A stretch of DNA of 64,000 bases from CAVUOA01 sp963742955 (GTDB lineage Bacteria; Bacteroidota; Ignavibacteria; Tepidaquicellales; OLB5), in assembly GCA_963742955.1 (NCBI GenBank), contig CAVUOA010000012.1:124001-188000 (forward strand), read 5' to 3'. The notes beneath the pieces are model-generated. The model did not search any database. It was not told the origin of the DNA and saw only the letters and a program-made list of their open reading frames with translations. Both the position numbers and the translations under genes were made by a program. Below, one piece after another: positions 36,985 through 47,493 of this stretch. The stretch's first letter is position 1. Each line of letters starts with the position of its first letter.

Positions 36985-37656
36985 ATGAGAATTCTTGTTA
37001 TAGAAGATGAAAAGGGAATTTCCGGTTTCATAAAAGAAGGACTGGAAGAAGAAGGTTTTGCTGTGGATACTGCAGGTAACGGACAAACAGGTCTTGAACT
37101 TGCAAATACCAATGAATATGATTTGCTGCTCTTAGACTGGATGCTTCCGGGTATGAGCGGTATAGAAGTTTGCACTGAAATAAGAAAGAAAAATATACCG
37201 GTTCCTATAATTTTTCTTACAGCAAAAGATACAGTACAGGATACCGTGTTTGGACTTTCTTCGGGAGCTAATGATTACATAAAAAAACCGTTCGAGTTTG
37301 AAGAATTATTAGCACGCATCAGAGTACAGCTTAGGACCAAGAGTAGTGAACATTCACTTTTAAAGTTGGGAGATATTGAAATGAACCTTGATACACACCG
37401 GGTATTCCGTGATTCAACTGAAATTGAACTTACCCCAAAAGAATTTTCACTCCTTGAATTTCTTATCCGCAACAAAGATAAAGTCTGTACAAGAACCCGC
37501 ATAATAGAGCATGTGTGGGATATACATTTTGATTCCGATACGTCTGTAATAGATGTATATATAAATTTTTTGAGGAAGAAACTTGATATTGGCAAAAGCA
37601 AAGATTTAATCCACACAATAAGAGGAGTGGGTTACGTTGCAAAAGAAGAAGCATGA
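36985..37656 (+). CDS. OmpR-family response regulator
   Basis: 223 residues. Receiver domain with D-D acidic pair (VIEDE), phospho-acceptor Asp in LLLLDWMLPGMSG, Thr in FLTAKD and Lys in YIKKPF. The OmpR/PhoB winged-helix has TPKEFSLLEFLIRNKDKVCTRTRIIEHVWD and VDVYINFLRKKL. It is most like the CusR/heavy-metal response regulators. Its stop overlaps the kinase start by 4 bp. Upstream (36717-36984) an 8-bp direct repeat TAGTCTGC occurs twice (36894 and 36929), and a CTGCATT/AATGCAG hairpin at 36933-36949 may be a binding site. The target genes are unknown. Confidence 0.93.
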   Translation: MRILVIEDEKGISGFIKEGLEEEGFAVDTAGNGQTGLELANTNEYDLLLLDWMLPGMSGIEVCTEIRKKNIPVPIIFLTAKDTVQDTVFGLSSGANDYIKKPFEFEELLARIRVQLRTKSSEHSLLKLGDIEMNLDTHRVFRDSTEIELTPKEFSLLEFLIRNKDKVCTRTRIIEHVWDIHFDSDTSVIDVYINFLRKKLDIGKSKDLIHTIRGVGYVAKEEA

Positions 37657-39036
37657 ATCTTAAACTGAGAAACAGGATTGCATTTTATTTTATGACCGCT
37701 TCGGCGGTTTTGACTGCATTGCTGTTTATTTTAATATTTGCACTTATCCGCAATACTGTTTACAGTCATTTAGAGGATGAGTTAAATATAGAATCAAAAG
37801 AAGTGCAAAGAGGATTGGTTATTACACAGGATTCAATAAAAATGATAAACCCCTATGAGTGGGAAGAAAGAGAACACGGACAGGTTGAAGTTAACCCTAC
37901 CTTTATTGAAATTATAGATAAGAACAGAAATTTAATTAAGAAAACTGATAACCTGCTTGATAAGAATTTAGAATTTGTGCCTTCAATTAATGAAATTATT
38001 TTTTTGAATACCAATCTTTCAAATAAGCAGGTCAGGCAGGTACAGATTCCGCTTACTAATCCGGGCGGGCAGGTAATGGGTTACCTTTTAATTGGTGTTC
38101 CTATGGAAGAAGCCAGCATCATTTTAGGAAAACTGGGATGGGTTCTGGTCATCGGCTATCTTGCGGCATTAATGCTGTTATTTTTCATTACCAGGTGGCT
38201 TGCCGAAAAAAGCATAGCGCCTATTAATAAAGTCACTTCCACAGCAGAAAAAATTACAAGAGAAAATCTTGGAGAGCGAATAGAGCTTCCGCCCAATAAA
38301 GATGAAATTTATACACTTACTGCAACCATAAACAGCCTGCTCGACAGGCTTGAAGATGCTGTTCTGACGAGAAAAACAATTTACCGCCGATGCTTCTCAT
38401 GAACTGAGGACTCCGCTTTCTGTAATTAAAGGTACGCTTGAAGTACTTATCCGAAGAAAAAGAGATGTTGAACAGTATGAAACTAAAATTTCTTACTGCA
38501 TAAACGAGGTAAACCGCATGACTAATATTATAGACCAGCTGTTGCTTCTTGCCCGTTATGAAAGCGGAAAAATAGAACCTCAAACAAGAGAAATTGAATT
38601 AAATGAGAACATCCGTTACGCAATTATGATGATGGATTCGATGGCAAAAGAAAAGGGGATAAGTATAAATTTCGATGATGAAAAGAAATATAAAGTTAAG
38701 GCTGACCCTTCCATGCTTGATGTAATTCTTCAGAACCTGATTTCAAATTCTGTTAAATATTCAAACGGCAGCAAAAAAATTGATATATATCTTGAAGAAA
38801 AGGATAAAATTCTTTCTTGCTCAGTAAAAGATTACGGAATCGGTATGAAAGAAGAAGAACTTTCAAGAATCTTCGACCGGTTTTACCGCAGTGCAGAGGC
38901 TAGAGGTACCCAGCATGCAGGTGACGGTATAGGACTGGCAATCGTGAAAAGACTTGCAGATTTGCAGAATCTCACTATAACTTACACTAGTAAACCCTCA
39001 AAGGGAACCACAGCAACTATCATTTTTAATATATAA
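37653..39036 (+). CDS. Two-component sensor histidine kinase (frameshifted)
   Basis: About 460 residues after correction. N-terminal helix (about 10-32), periplasmic domain of about 120 residues, second helix (about 160-182), HAMP, HisKA (FTADASHELRTPLS), and HATPase (NLISNSVKYS; DYGIGMKEEELSRIFDRFYR; GDGIGLAIVKRL). This is CusS-like membrane kinase architecture. The frame breaks in the AAAAA at 38372-38376; with four A the reading continues TRKQFTADASHELRTP. Partner of the overlapping regulator gene. The 4-bp ATGA overlap implies translational coupling. Confidence 0.9.
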
Positions 39037-39157
39037 TCTTTTTATTTACAACAGCTTATAATTTTAAGCGATTTTTAAGACTTCTTTAAAGATGTTTTTA
39101 GGCTTCTTAATGTAATTTTGAATAGAATTTTTAATTATTTAATAGGAGAGAATCAAA

Positions 39158-40515
39158 ATGAAGTCATCAAGCAATTTTACAAAAGTTTTGTGGTTTTTAT
39201 TCTTATTTCTTTTTGTCTATACAAACAGCAATTCCCAAACGTGGTCACCTTTAGGCGGAGGCACCGGCTGGGGAAATGCTGTTGCTGTTTATAACGGAGA
39301 GCTTTACGCAGGAGGCGTTTATGGCATTATGAAATGGAACGGCTCATCATGGGAACAACTCGGCAGCGGTGTTACTGGTGAGGTTGATGCTTTAGTTGTT
39401 TACAATAACAAACTTATTGTAGGCGGTAAGTTTACCGATGCAGGCGGTTTAGGTGCGCCTTTTCTTGCACGGTGGAACGGAACCGCTTGGTCAGATTTAG
39501 GGAGTTCTCCAAACAGTTATGTGCAATGTCTTACAGTTTATGGAAATAAGTTAATAATAGGCGGTTATTTTACTCAATGTGAAAATCTGCCTGCTAATCA
39601 TATTGTGCAGTATGACGGGAACACTTTTACAACCTTAGGTTCCGGCACAAACGGTACACAGGGGCAGGTTATGGCTTTAACATCCTGGAATAATTTATTA
39701 ATTGCAGGAGGATTCTTTTCTGCATGCGGGCGGAGTAACAGCTAACCACCTTGCAAGCTGGAACGGAAGTTCATGGTCTGATATCGGCGGCGGAACAAAC
39801 AGCATAGTATATTCACTTGGAACTTACAACAATGATTTAATTGCAGGCGGATTGTTTTCAGACCGCCGGCGGTGTGAGTGCACATTGCGTAGCTGAATGG
39901 AACGGTTCCTCGTGGTCAGCTCTTGGGAGCGGATGCGGAGGCGGGTTTTATCCTTACGTATTCGGTCTTGTGAGTTTTGGGAATGATTTGTATGTGGCGG
40001 GTCTTTATACAATTGCCGGCGGTATGACGGCAAACGGTATAGCGAAATGGAATGGTACCTCATGGGCAACTCTCGGAAGCGGATTCTATAACGGGGGAAG
40101 TAATGCATACGGTGCCTACGCAATTACTATTTATAACAATGAGCTTGTTGCTACAGGAATTTTTTCGACTGCGGGCGGTACAGGAGCAAGTAATATTGCT
40201 AAATGGGACGGATTGCTGACCGGGACTAAAAACCCAAATAATAGTGTACCTGATAAGTTTACTCTTTCACAAAATTATCCTAACCCGTTTAATCCTTCTA
40301 CCAAAATTAAATTCACTGTTCCTTCAAAATCAAATGTAAGCCTCGTAATATATAATATTCTTGGTAAAGAAGTAGCTTCACTAGTTAACAAAGAGCTTAC
40401 ACCGGGCAATTATGAGGTTCAGTGGGATGCTGCTAACTATCCGAGCGGAGATTATTTCTACCGGATGAAAACAAACGGATTTACCGAAACGAAGAAAATG
40501 ATATTGGTAAAGTAA
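39158..40515 (+). CDS. Secreted repeat (beta-propeller-like) protein with T9SS sorting domain (frameshifted)
   Basis: About 451 residues after two corrections. Signal peptide (SNFTKVLWFLFLFLFV). Then come tandem repeats of about 45 residues with the pattern AxWNGxxWxxLGSG, VYNNKLIVGG, FTDAGG, seen about seven times, forming a propeller-like fold. The T9SS tail (QNYPNPFNPSTKIKF, YNILGKEVASL, ending KKMILVK) follows. An extra base near 39722-39727 and another at 39863-39864 shift the frame. With both removed the repeats continue without loss. The ATG follows a good AGGAGAG site. It is downstream of the two-component pair and may be its target (unproven). Confidence 0.85.
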
Positions 40516-40555
40516 ACATATATCCTCTAATAAAAAGAGTGTATAATATATAATT

Positions 40556-40605
40556 CCGGGTTTGAAATTCTATAAATAATAGTTTTTCAAACCCGGATAA
40601 TTTTT
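40556..40605 (+). terminator. Rho-independent terminator after the T9SS gene
   Basis: Twelve-bp stem CCGGGTTTGAAA (40556-40567) / TTTCAAACCCGG (40585-40596) followed by ATAATTTTTATAAA. It lies 40 bp after the stop at 40515. The rest of the 40516-40812 gap shows only AT-rich sequence. Confidence 0.8.
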
Positions 40606-40812
40606 ATAAATAATACCTGCGGAGTGATTTAATGTTAGTTTAGCTGAAACTGAAAACTACCTGTTTTTAGTTGTAAAATATATAACCTGAAATATTATAT
40701 GCAGCTCCTTGATTTTCATTTGCTTACCTAAAGATTTTTTAAGAAATGTTTTTAAAAAATGAGAATTAATGTATTTTAATTGTTTAATTTTTTATTCAGC
40801 AGGAGTTATTAA

Positions 40813-41622
40813 ATGAATTCTTCGAACACCTTATTCACCGGCTCAATACCTGCAAATTATGATAAGTATCTCGGACCGTTTCTTTTTGAATGTTATGCTT
40901 CCGATATTGCTTCAAGGGTTTATTCAAAAAAACCAAAATCAATTCTGGAAACAGCATGCGGAACCGGTATCGCCACACAAAAAATTATAGACAACCTTCC
41001 GGGTTCAAAAATTCTGGCAACCGATTTGAAAAGAGAGATGCTGGAATATGCAATGAAGAAGGTTCCCAAAAGTAATGGACTTAGGTGGGATCTTGCCGAT
41101 GCAATGTCTCTTCCATATGACGATTCAAAATTTGATGCCCTGGCCTCCCAGTTCGGCGTTATGTTTTTTCAGGATAAGCAAAAAGCTTTTAGAGAAGCAT
41201 TCAGGGTTTTAAAACATGATGGCGCATTTATTTTTAATACCTGGGACAGTCTTGACTCAAACCCTATTATGATGGTTTCAAACAAAGTTTTCTTTAATGC
41301 GTTCAGAAATAACCCGCCGGAATTCTTGAATATCCCGTTTTCTTTTCATGAACCCGATATTATAGAAATACTTCTTAAAGATGCCGGTTTTAGGGATATA
41401 TCAATCAGTTATGTTGATAAAGATGCTGAAGCAGATTCCGCTGCATCGCTTGCAAAAGGGATTGTTGAGGGGAACCCCATAATAGGACAAATTAATGAGC
41501 GCGACCCTTCAAGCGTACCTGAACTGCTTAAAGAAGTTGAGCGGGTTGTTGTTAAAAACTTCGGATCAAATCCCGTTAAGACAAAGCTAAGGGCGCTTAT
41601 TTGCTCATGCAGAAAACCATAA
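40813..41622 (+). CDS. Class I SAM-dependent methyltransferase
   Basis: 269 residues. Motif I ILETACGTGIATQKI, motif II with LATDLKREML, WDLADAMSLPYDDSKFDALASQFGVMFF as post-I/motif III, and FREAFRVLKHDGAFIFNTWDS as motif IV/V. This is the Methyltransf_11 layout of small-molecule and lipid methyltransferases. Substrate unknown. It is a monocistronic + gene, with a short stem-loop downstream that it shares with the convergent phosphoketolase gene. Confidence 0.85.
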   Translation: MNSSNTLFTGSIPANYDKYLGPFLFECYASDIASRVYSKKPKSILETACGTGIATQKIIDNLPGSKILATDLKREMLEYAMKKVPKSNGLRWDLADAMSLPYDDSKFDALASQFGVMFFQDKQKAFREAFRVLKHDGAFIFNTWDSLDSNPIMMVSNKVFFNAFRNNPPEFLNIPFSFHEPDIIEILLKDAGFRDISISYVDKDAEADSAASLAKGIVEGNPIIGQINERDPSSVPELLKEVERVVVKNFGSNPVKTKLRALICSCRKP

Positions 41623-41658
41623 TTATATTTACTGAAATGTAAATATGAGCGTGAGGCG

Positions 41659-41681
41659 GGAAGAAGAACTTCCGGTTTTTT
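41659..41681. terminator. Short hairpin terminator between convergent genes
   Basis: Stem GGAAG (41659-41663) / CTTCC (41669-41673) followed on the + strand by GG and six T. It is placed between the convergent methyltransferase and phosphoketolase genes. The short stem keeps confidence low. Confidence 0.4.
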
Positions 41682-41692
41682 AATTCTGTTTT

Positions 41693-44080
41693 CTAAAATT
41701 CCCATTTCCAGTTACGGATTTCAGGCATATCTTCTCCGAATTGGTATATGTAGTTCTTGTGTTCAAGCAGCTTGTTTCTCATCTGCTGTTTAACATGCCC
41801 GCTTGTGTCCTCAAGCTTAGGGACACGGTCTATTACATCCATCACAAGATGAAAACGGTCAAGGTCATTTAATACAACCATATCGAACGGTGTGGTTGTT
41901 GTTCCTTCTTCTTTATACCCTCTCACATGAAGGTTTCTGTGCCCGTTTCTCCTGTAAGTTAACCTGTGAATCAGCCATGGGTATCCGTGAAATGCAAAGA
42001 TAATCGGTTTATCTGAAGTGAATAATGAATCGAAATCTTTATTATTCAAACCATGCGGATGTTCTTCCGAAGGCTGGATTGTCATAAGGTCAACAATATT
42101 CACAACCCGTATTTTTAAATCGGGAAATGTTTTTCTTAAAATTGAAACAGCAGCAAGAGTTTCTATTGTAGGTACATCGCCGCAGCAAGCCATAACTACA
42201 TCAGGTTCGCAGTTATTGTCATTGCTGGCCCATTCCCATATACCAATGCCCTGTGAACAGTGTTTTACTGCGTCTTCAATATTGAGATACTGCGGCTCGG
42301 ACTGTTTCCCGGCAATAATAACATTAACATAATCTTTGCTTTTAAGGCAGTGGTCGGCAACCGATAGGAGCGTATTGGCATCCGGCGGCAGGTATACTCT
42401 TACAACATCAGCTTTTTTATTTACAACATGGTCAATAAATCCCGGGTCCTGGTGGCTGAACCCGTTATGGTCCTGACGCCATACATGTGATGTTAGCAGG
42501 TAATTTAGTGAAGCTACCGGCTGGCGCCACTGGAGATTTTTGGATACCTTTATCCATTTCGCATACTGATTAAACATTGAATCGACAATATGAATGAATG
42601 CTTCGTAACAGTTAAACAATCCGTGTCTTCCTGTAAGAATGTATCCTTCGAGCCAGCCCTGGCACATATGTTCGCTAAGAACTTCCATAACTCTTCCCTT
42701 ATGCGCAAGATACTCGTCATCCGGAATTATTTTTTCCATGAATACGCGGTTGGCAGCATCAAAAATATGAGTAAGACGGTTTGATACTGTTTCATCAGGT
42801 CCCATAATTCTGAAATTATTTTGTTCGGAGTTTAATTTAATAACATCCCTGAGAAATTCGCCGAATATCTTTGTTGCTTCTGCTTTTTCTTTTCCGGGTG
42901 CAGATACTTTGACAGAATAATTTCTGAAATCGGGCAGTTTAAGCTCTTTCATCATCAGCCCGCCGTTTGCAAAGGGGCTAGAGCCCATTCTGCTGTTACC
43001 TTCCGGGGCAAGCTCAGCTATTTCCCCGAAAAGCTTTCCGTTTGTGTCAAACAATTCATCAGGATTATAGCTTTTCATCCACTCTTCGAGAATTTTTAAA
43101 TGTTCCGGATTTTCTGCGGGAGATGAGAGAGGAACCTGGTGAGCACGGAATGACCCCTCTATTTTTAAACCATCAACAAACCGGGGGCCTGTCCATCCTT
43201 TCGGTGTTCTTAGAATAATCACCGGCCATTCCGGAAGAGTTTCATTTCCGCTTTGCGCTCTTTTTTGAATTTTTATTATATCAGAAATCACGCTGTCAAG
43301 AACATCTGCCATTTTTTCATGCATAATCATTGGCTCTTCCCCTTCAATGAAATAAGGAGAATAACCGTAGCCCTTCATCAAATTATATATCTTTTTATCT
43401 TCCATTCTTCCCATTACGGTAGGGTTGGCAATTTTATATCCGTTAAGATGCAGTATAGGAAGAACAGCGCCGTCACTTGCAGGGTTTAAAAATTTATTTG
43501 AGTGCCAGCTTCCTGCAAGAGGACCGGTTTCAGCCTCTCCGTCGCCTATAACGCAGCATGCTATTAAACCGGGATTATCCAGCACAGCACCATATGCATG
43601 AAGCAGTGAATAGCCGAGCTCTCCGCCTTCGTGAATTGAACCGGGAGTTTCCGGAGCTGTATGGCTTGGAATTCCTCCCGGAAATGAAAATTGTTTGAAT
43701 AGCCTTTTCATTCCCTCAGTATCCTGTGTGATATCAGGATATATTTCGGAATATGTTTTCTCCAGGTATGTATTTGCAACAATACCCGGACCGCCGTGTC
43801 CAGGTCCTGTAACAAAAATCATATTCAAATTAAATTTTTTTATAATTCGGTTTAAGTGTACATATATAAAATTTAATCCGGGTGTAGTTCCCCAGTGTCC
43901 CAGCAGCCTTCTTTTAATATGCTGACTGCTGAGAGGTTCTTTTAAAAGCGGATTATCAAGAAGATAAATTTGACCAACAGAGAGATAATTGGCTGCTCTC
44001 CAGTATGCGTTAATTTTTTTTAATTCAGAGGGGTTTAATGTTTCTTTCTTTGCGTTTTTATTTGATTTCATTTTAATCAA
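41693..44080 (-). CDS. xfp: Xylulose-5-phosphate/fructose-6-phosphate phosphoketolase
   Basis: 795 residues, the normal family length. Thiamin-diphosphate enzyme that splits xylulose-5-P (or fructose-6-P) with phosphate into acetyl phosphate plus glyceraldehyde-3-P (or erythrose-4-P). Visible: LLGHWGTTPGLNF, GPGHGGPGIVAN, FSFPGGIPSHTAPETPGSIHEGGELGYSL, CVIGDGEAETGPLAGSWHSNKF, SHVWRQDHNGFSHQDPGF, and the C-terminal HVRGYKEEGTTTTPFDM. It is alone on the minus strand. With ackA and pta (24.2-27.5 kb) it provides a phosphoketolase route to acetate plus ATP or acetyl-CoA. Confidence 0.97.
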   Translation of the reverse strand: MIKMKSNKNAKKETLNPSELKKINAYWRAANYLSVGQIYLLDNPLLKEPLSSQHIKRRLLGHWGTTPGLNFIYVHLNRIIKKFNLNMIFVTGPGHGGPGIVANTYLEKTYSEIYPDITQDTEGMKRLFKQFSFPGGIPSHTAPETPGSIHEGGELGYSLLHAYGAVLDNPGLIACCVIGDGEAETGPLAGSWHSNKFLNPASDGAVLPILHLNGYKIANPTVMGRMEDKKIYNLMKGYGYSPYFIEGEEPMIMHEKMADVLDSVISDIIKIQKRAQSGNETLPEWPVIILRTPKGWTGPRFVDGLKIEGSFRAHQVPLSSPAENPEHLKILEEWMKSYNPDELFDTNGKLFGEIAELAPEGNSRMGSSPFANGGLMMKELKLPDFRNYSVKVSAPGKEKAEATKIFGEFLRDVIKLNSEQNNFRIMGPDETVSNRLTHIFDAANRVFMEKIIPDDEYLAHKGRVMEVLSEHMCQGWLEGYILTGRHGLFNCYEAFIHIVDSMFNQYAKWIKVSKNLQWRQPVASLNYLLTSHVWRQDHNGFSHQDPGFIDHVVNKKADVVRVYLPPDANTLLSVADHCLKSKDYVNVIIAGKQSEPQYLNIEDAVKHCSQGIGIWEWASNDNNCEPDVVMACCGDVPTIETLAAVSILRKTFPDLKIRVVNIVDLMTIQPSEEHPHGLNNKDFDSLFTSDKPIIFAFHGYPWLIHRLTYRRNGHRNLHVRGYKEEGTTTTPFDMVVLNDLDRFHLVMDVIDRVPKLEDTSGHVKQQMRNKLLEHKNYIYQFGEDMPEIRNWKWEF

Positions 44081-44276
44081 TTAAATTGAATATTTAGCCT
44101 ATTACATGGTTTAATAAGAGAGTAGAGGTTTATATAAATATTAATCATTAAATTATGTTAGAAGTTCACTAAAATAATATTTTTTGAAAGATGAAATGTT
44201 AAAAGTTTTTCTGGATTTGAATTCAATTCTTAGTTAATTTTGTATTTCAGTTACCCCGAATTTTTTTAAGACACTA

Positions 44277-45653
44277 TTGGATACATCACACGGCTTCAGA
44301 AGATTTTTAATAATCGTCACCTCCTTGGCATCATTCATGACTGCATTTATGGGTTCGGCAATTAATATTGCTCTCCCGTTAATAGGTAAAGAATTCAACT
44401 CAAGCGCTGTTTTATTAAGCTGGCTCGCAACAGCATATTTGCTTACCGCTGCTGTTTTACTTGTACCTGTTGGCAAACTCTCGGATATTTACGGCAGAAC
44501 AAAATTTCTAAAATATGGAATAATATTGTTTTCAGCAGGTACGCTGCTTTGCGGAATATCCGGTTCGGATATAATACTTTTGGTGTTCAGGTTATTCCAG
44601 GGAGCGGGTTCAGCGATGATATTTACAACTTCGACTGCAATACTTGTTTCAGCTTTCCCGCCGAATGAAAGAGGAAAGATATTGGGTATTAACATAACAT
44701 CGGTATATGTTGGTTTATCATCAGGTCCTTTTATCGGAGGACTTATAACACATTATCTTGATTGGCGGTATATTTTTTACACTACATTTTTACTTGGCAT
44801 TATTACTGCATTAATGCTTTTTATATGGCTCAAGACAGAATGGAAGGAAGCAGAGCAGGAAAAATTTGATGTAATCGGCTCGGTTGTGTATGTTTTATCA
44901 TTAACAGCTTTAATGTTAGGACTGACTTTTCTGCCGAAAATTTCAGGTATAGCACTGCTGACAGGCGGAATAATAGTTCTGCTTGTTTTCTTTAAGATTG
45001 AAGAAGGAAAACCAAACCCTGTTTTTAATGTAAAAGTATTTCTTTCTAACCGTACATTTACTTTTTCAAACCTATCGGCATTAATAAATTACAGCGCAAC
45101 GTTTGCTATCGGCTTTTTAATGAGCCTTTACCTGCAGAATATTAAAGCGCTTTCACCGCAGGATGCGGGTTTGATACTCGTTACACAGCCGCTTATGATG
45201 GCGCTGCTTTCACCGCTTGCGGGAAGGTTATCCGATAAAATTGAACCGCAGATTGTTTCTTCATCAGGCATGGCAATACTTACAATCGGGTTAGTTGTTT
45301 TTGTTTTTCTCAGCCCGGAATTTGGAATAATTCCGATTGTCCTGAATCTTGCCTGGCTGGGACTGGGTTTTGCGCTGTTCTCATCGCCTAATGTAAACGC
45401 AATTATGAGCTCGGTAGAAAAACGTTATTACGGTGTAGCATCATCAACACTGGCATCGATGAGGATGATAGGACAGATGTTCAGTATGGGAATAGTTATT
45501 GTCATTTTTTCGTTACTCATTGGTAAGGCTGAAATAACCGCGGAAAATCAGCCGGCTTTTTTAAGCAGTATAAAAACAGCGTTCATTTTATTCAGCATTT
45601 TAAGCTTTATTGGAGTGTTTACATCACTCTCACGCGGGAAAATACATGAATAA
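44277..45653 (+). CDS. MFS drug exporter, DHA2/EmrB-QacA type
   Basis: 458 residues. Many hydrophobic helices; the length and layout suit a 14-helix DHA2 transporter. Motif A occurs as GKLSDIYGRTKFL, motif C as GLSSGPFIGGLI, and LDWRYIF marks the DHA2 group. No ATG precedes the conserved N-terminus (GFRRFLIIVTSLASFM). The frame is open from 44238, so a TTG at 44277 is the best start. Proton-driven export of an unknown compound is inferred. Confidence 0.85.
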   Translation: MDTSHGFRRFLIIVTSLASFMTAFMGSAINIALPLIGKEFNSSAVLLSWLATAYLLTAAVLLVPVGKLSDIYGRTKFLKYGIILFSAGTLLCGISGSDIILLVFRLFQGAGSAMIFTTSTAILVSAFPPNERGKILGINITSVYVGLSSGPFIGGLITHYLDWRYIFYTTFLLGIITALMLFIWLKTEWKEAEQEKFDVIGSVVYVLSLTALMLGLTFLPKISGIALLTGGIIVLLVFFKIEEGKPNPVFNVKVFLSNRTFTFSNLSALINYSATFAIGFLMSLYLQNIKALSPQDAGLILVTQPLMMALLSPLAGRLSDKIEPQIVSSSGMAILTIGLVVFVFLSPEFGIIPIVLNLAWLGLGFALFSSPNVNAIMSSVEKRYYGVASSTLASMRMIGQMFSMGIVIVIFSLLIGKAEITAENQPAFLSSIKTAFILFSILSFIGVFTSLSRGKIHE

Positions 45654-45761
45654 TTTCCGTGGAAGCGGGAATCCTATAAACGCATCAGCACAAAGAAACA
45701 AAGGTAACAAAGTTTACAGAGATTATATTATCATTAAGTATAGGATGTTACAAATTCAATA

Positions 45762-47033
45762 GTGGTTATATTAAAGTTATTAACGGGAAAGTATTTGAAT
45801 AACATTTTATTAATCATATCCGGAAAAATCAGTTCGTATTTGCCTGCATTTACATTATTCCTGCTGTTATCAAATACCCTGATTTTCTCTCAATCTTCTC
45901 CTGATATTTCCGGAAAGAATGAAGATATTGATGCCGTAAGGAAATCAAACATCAAATCAAAATCCGTTTATGAATACCGCTATTCTACCGATAATCCCGA
46001 ATTGCTTGCCGACAGCGGCTACAAATCATATTTATATTTATACGATAATTTGGGAAGGCTAACCGGGTATACGAAATATCATGTGTTTTCCAACCTCACA
46101 GTAAAAGAAGTTTACCAGTACAGCGGAGATAAAATTATCCAAACTATGCGCTATAATTCCGCTGATGAAATGATTGAGACTATTGATTATAAATACAATT
46201 CTTCTGGCAATTTGAAAAAAGAAATTCATACAGCATATTATAATTCAGTACGCCCGGGAGTTTATTTCTCAATTCTTGCAAATGTTGCGGACGGTGAAGT
46301 TTTTACACGCCTTCAGAATGAACTGCTGATTGAACCCAAAATAGAAAGCTATACGATTACAGTTAATATTTCTGACCCGGAAGATATTAACCAATATATT
46401 GTGATTGGTGATGAAATGGACCCGACCTCACTGCGGTTTTCGTGGTCACAGCTATCGACGGCATCACAAAAAGATTTATTAAGCTATACGGGACCGAACC
46501 GCAAAGAACATGAGTACACAAGCAAAAATATAGCCAAAGTTAATTACAGCTATGATAAAAAGAGCAATCTTACAAAGAAATCGGTTTACAATACAGCAGG
46601 TGATATAATAGATAAGGAAATATATACCTATAACGGCGATAATCAGAAAATTGCTTATTATAAGTATGGAGAAAAAGGGAAAATCAGCAGTATGGAAACG
46701 TTTACCTATGACGGAAACAGAAGACTTTCAGAATCATCAGGACTTGATGCAGGAGGTAAGCTGATTTCACGGCTGGTTTATAAATATGATGATGCAGGTA
46801 GCCTTGCCGAAGAGCTATGGTATAACAGTGACGGCGCAGTAAACGGAACTACAAAGTTTTCCTACAATACCCAAAATCAAAAAACAGAGGAAATAAAATT
46901 CAGAGGCGAGGACGAAAAAGAGGGTAATACCGATTATGTTTATGATGCAAACGGTAATATTTCGGAAATTGTGAAATACAATGCAGACGGAACGAAGGCA
47001 AAGCTAAGCAAGTATGTTTATGAGTATTGGTAA
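45762..47033 (+). CDS. Exported protein with YD-like (RHS-type) repeats
   Basis: 423 residues from a GTG. An N-terminal hydrophobic segment (AFTLFLLLSNTLIF) acts as a signal peptide ending near FSQS. The rest contains tandem repeats such as YLYDNLGRLTGYTKY, YSYDKKSNLTKKSVYN, YTYNGDNQKIAYYKY, YKYDDAGSLAEELWYN and YVYDANGNISEIVKYN. These are the RHS/YD pattern Y-x-Y-D-x-x-G-x-L. There is no T9SS tail and no toxin domain, so it is not a polymorphic toxin; it is a surface or periplasmic repeat protein of unknown role. It ends 2 bp before the convergent gene. Confidence 0.75.
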   Translation: MVILKLLTGKYLNNILLIISGKISSYLPAFTLFLLLSNTLIFSQSSPDISGKNEDIDAVRKSNIKSKSVYEYRYSTDNPELLADSGYKSYLYLYDNLGRLTGYTKYHVFSNLTVKEVYQYSGDKIIQTMRYNSADEMIETIDYKYNSSGNLKKEIHTAYYNSVRPGVYFSILANVADGEVFTRLQNELLIEPKIESYTITVNISDPEDINQYIVIGDEMDPTSLRFSWSQLSTASQKDLLSYTGPNRKEHEYTSKNIAKVNYSYDKKSNLTKKSVYNTAGDIIDKEIYTYNGDNQKIAYYKYGEKGKISSMETFTYDGNRRLSESSGLDAGGKLISRLVYKYDDAGSLAEELWYNSDGAVNGTTKFSYNTQNQKTEEIKFRGEDEKEGNTDYVYDANGNISEIVKYNADGTKAKLSKYVYEYW

Positions 47034-47035
47034 GT

Positions 47036-47485
47036 TTACACTTTCTTGCTGTTGTAATATTGTTTTACCCAGCTCAGGTCATATATAAGGTTTGTGAGGT
47101 TAACAAGTGATGTGCGGTTCATCGAGAGGTATTTTTCATCAAAGCTCTTTTTCTCATCATTTTCCATTCCCGAAATCAATTTAGAAACCTGCTTCGATAG
47201 TTTCATCACGTTCTGGCTGAACTCATTTCTGATTTTTTCCTCTGCATTTTCATCAAGTTTGGTTTCTCCGGGTTTCTGCAGCGCTGATGAAATATTTGAG
47301 TGCAGAATCTTACCAAGTCCGTTTAAGTATTTTGCAGTAAATATCATTTCGTTAAACAATCCCTGGTTTCCGCTTTTTCCAGCTAATTCAATTAATAGAG
47401 TAATGTCATTTTCGTTTTTCAGCTTGTCTCCGGAAAATTCCTTTATATCAAGTATAAGCCCGGTGGTATTTGCAGAAATCTCCAT
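47036..47485 (-). CDS. Hypothetical helical protein
   Basis: 149 residues, mostly alpha-helical, charged, with heptad-like Leu/Ile spacing (KIRNEFSQNVMKLSKQVSKLISGM; NLTNLIYDLSWVKQYYN). No signal peptide. Not recognised. It begins 9 bp after the stop of the GlmU-like gene on the same strand, so they are probably co-transcribed. Confidence 0.65.
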   Translation of the reverse strand: MEISANTTGLILDIKEFSGDKLKNENDITLLIELAGKSGNQGLFNEMIFTAKYLNGLGKILHSNISSALQKPGETKLDENAEEKIRNEFSQNVMKLSKQVSKLISGMENDEKKSFDEKYLSMNRTSLVNLTNLIYDLSWVKQYYNSKKV

Positions 47486-47493
47486 TAATTGTA

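Noticed and set aside
45762..47033. Polymorphic toxin based on YD repeats
   Set aside because: It is short, has no RHS core motif, no C-terminal toxin domain and no adjacent immunity gene.
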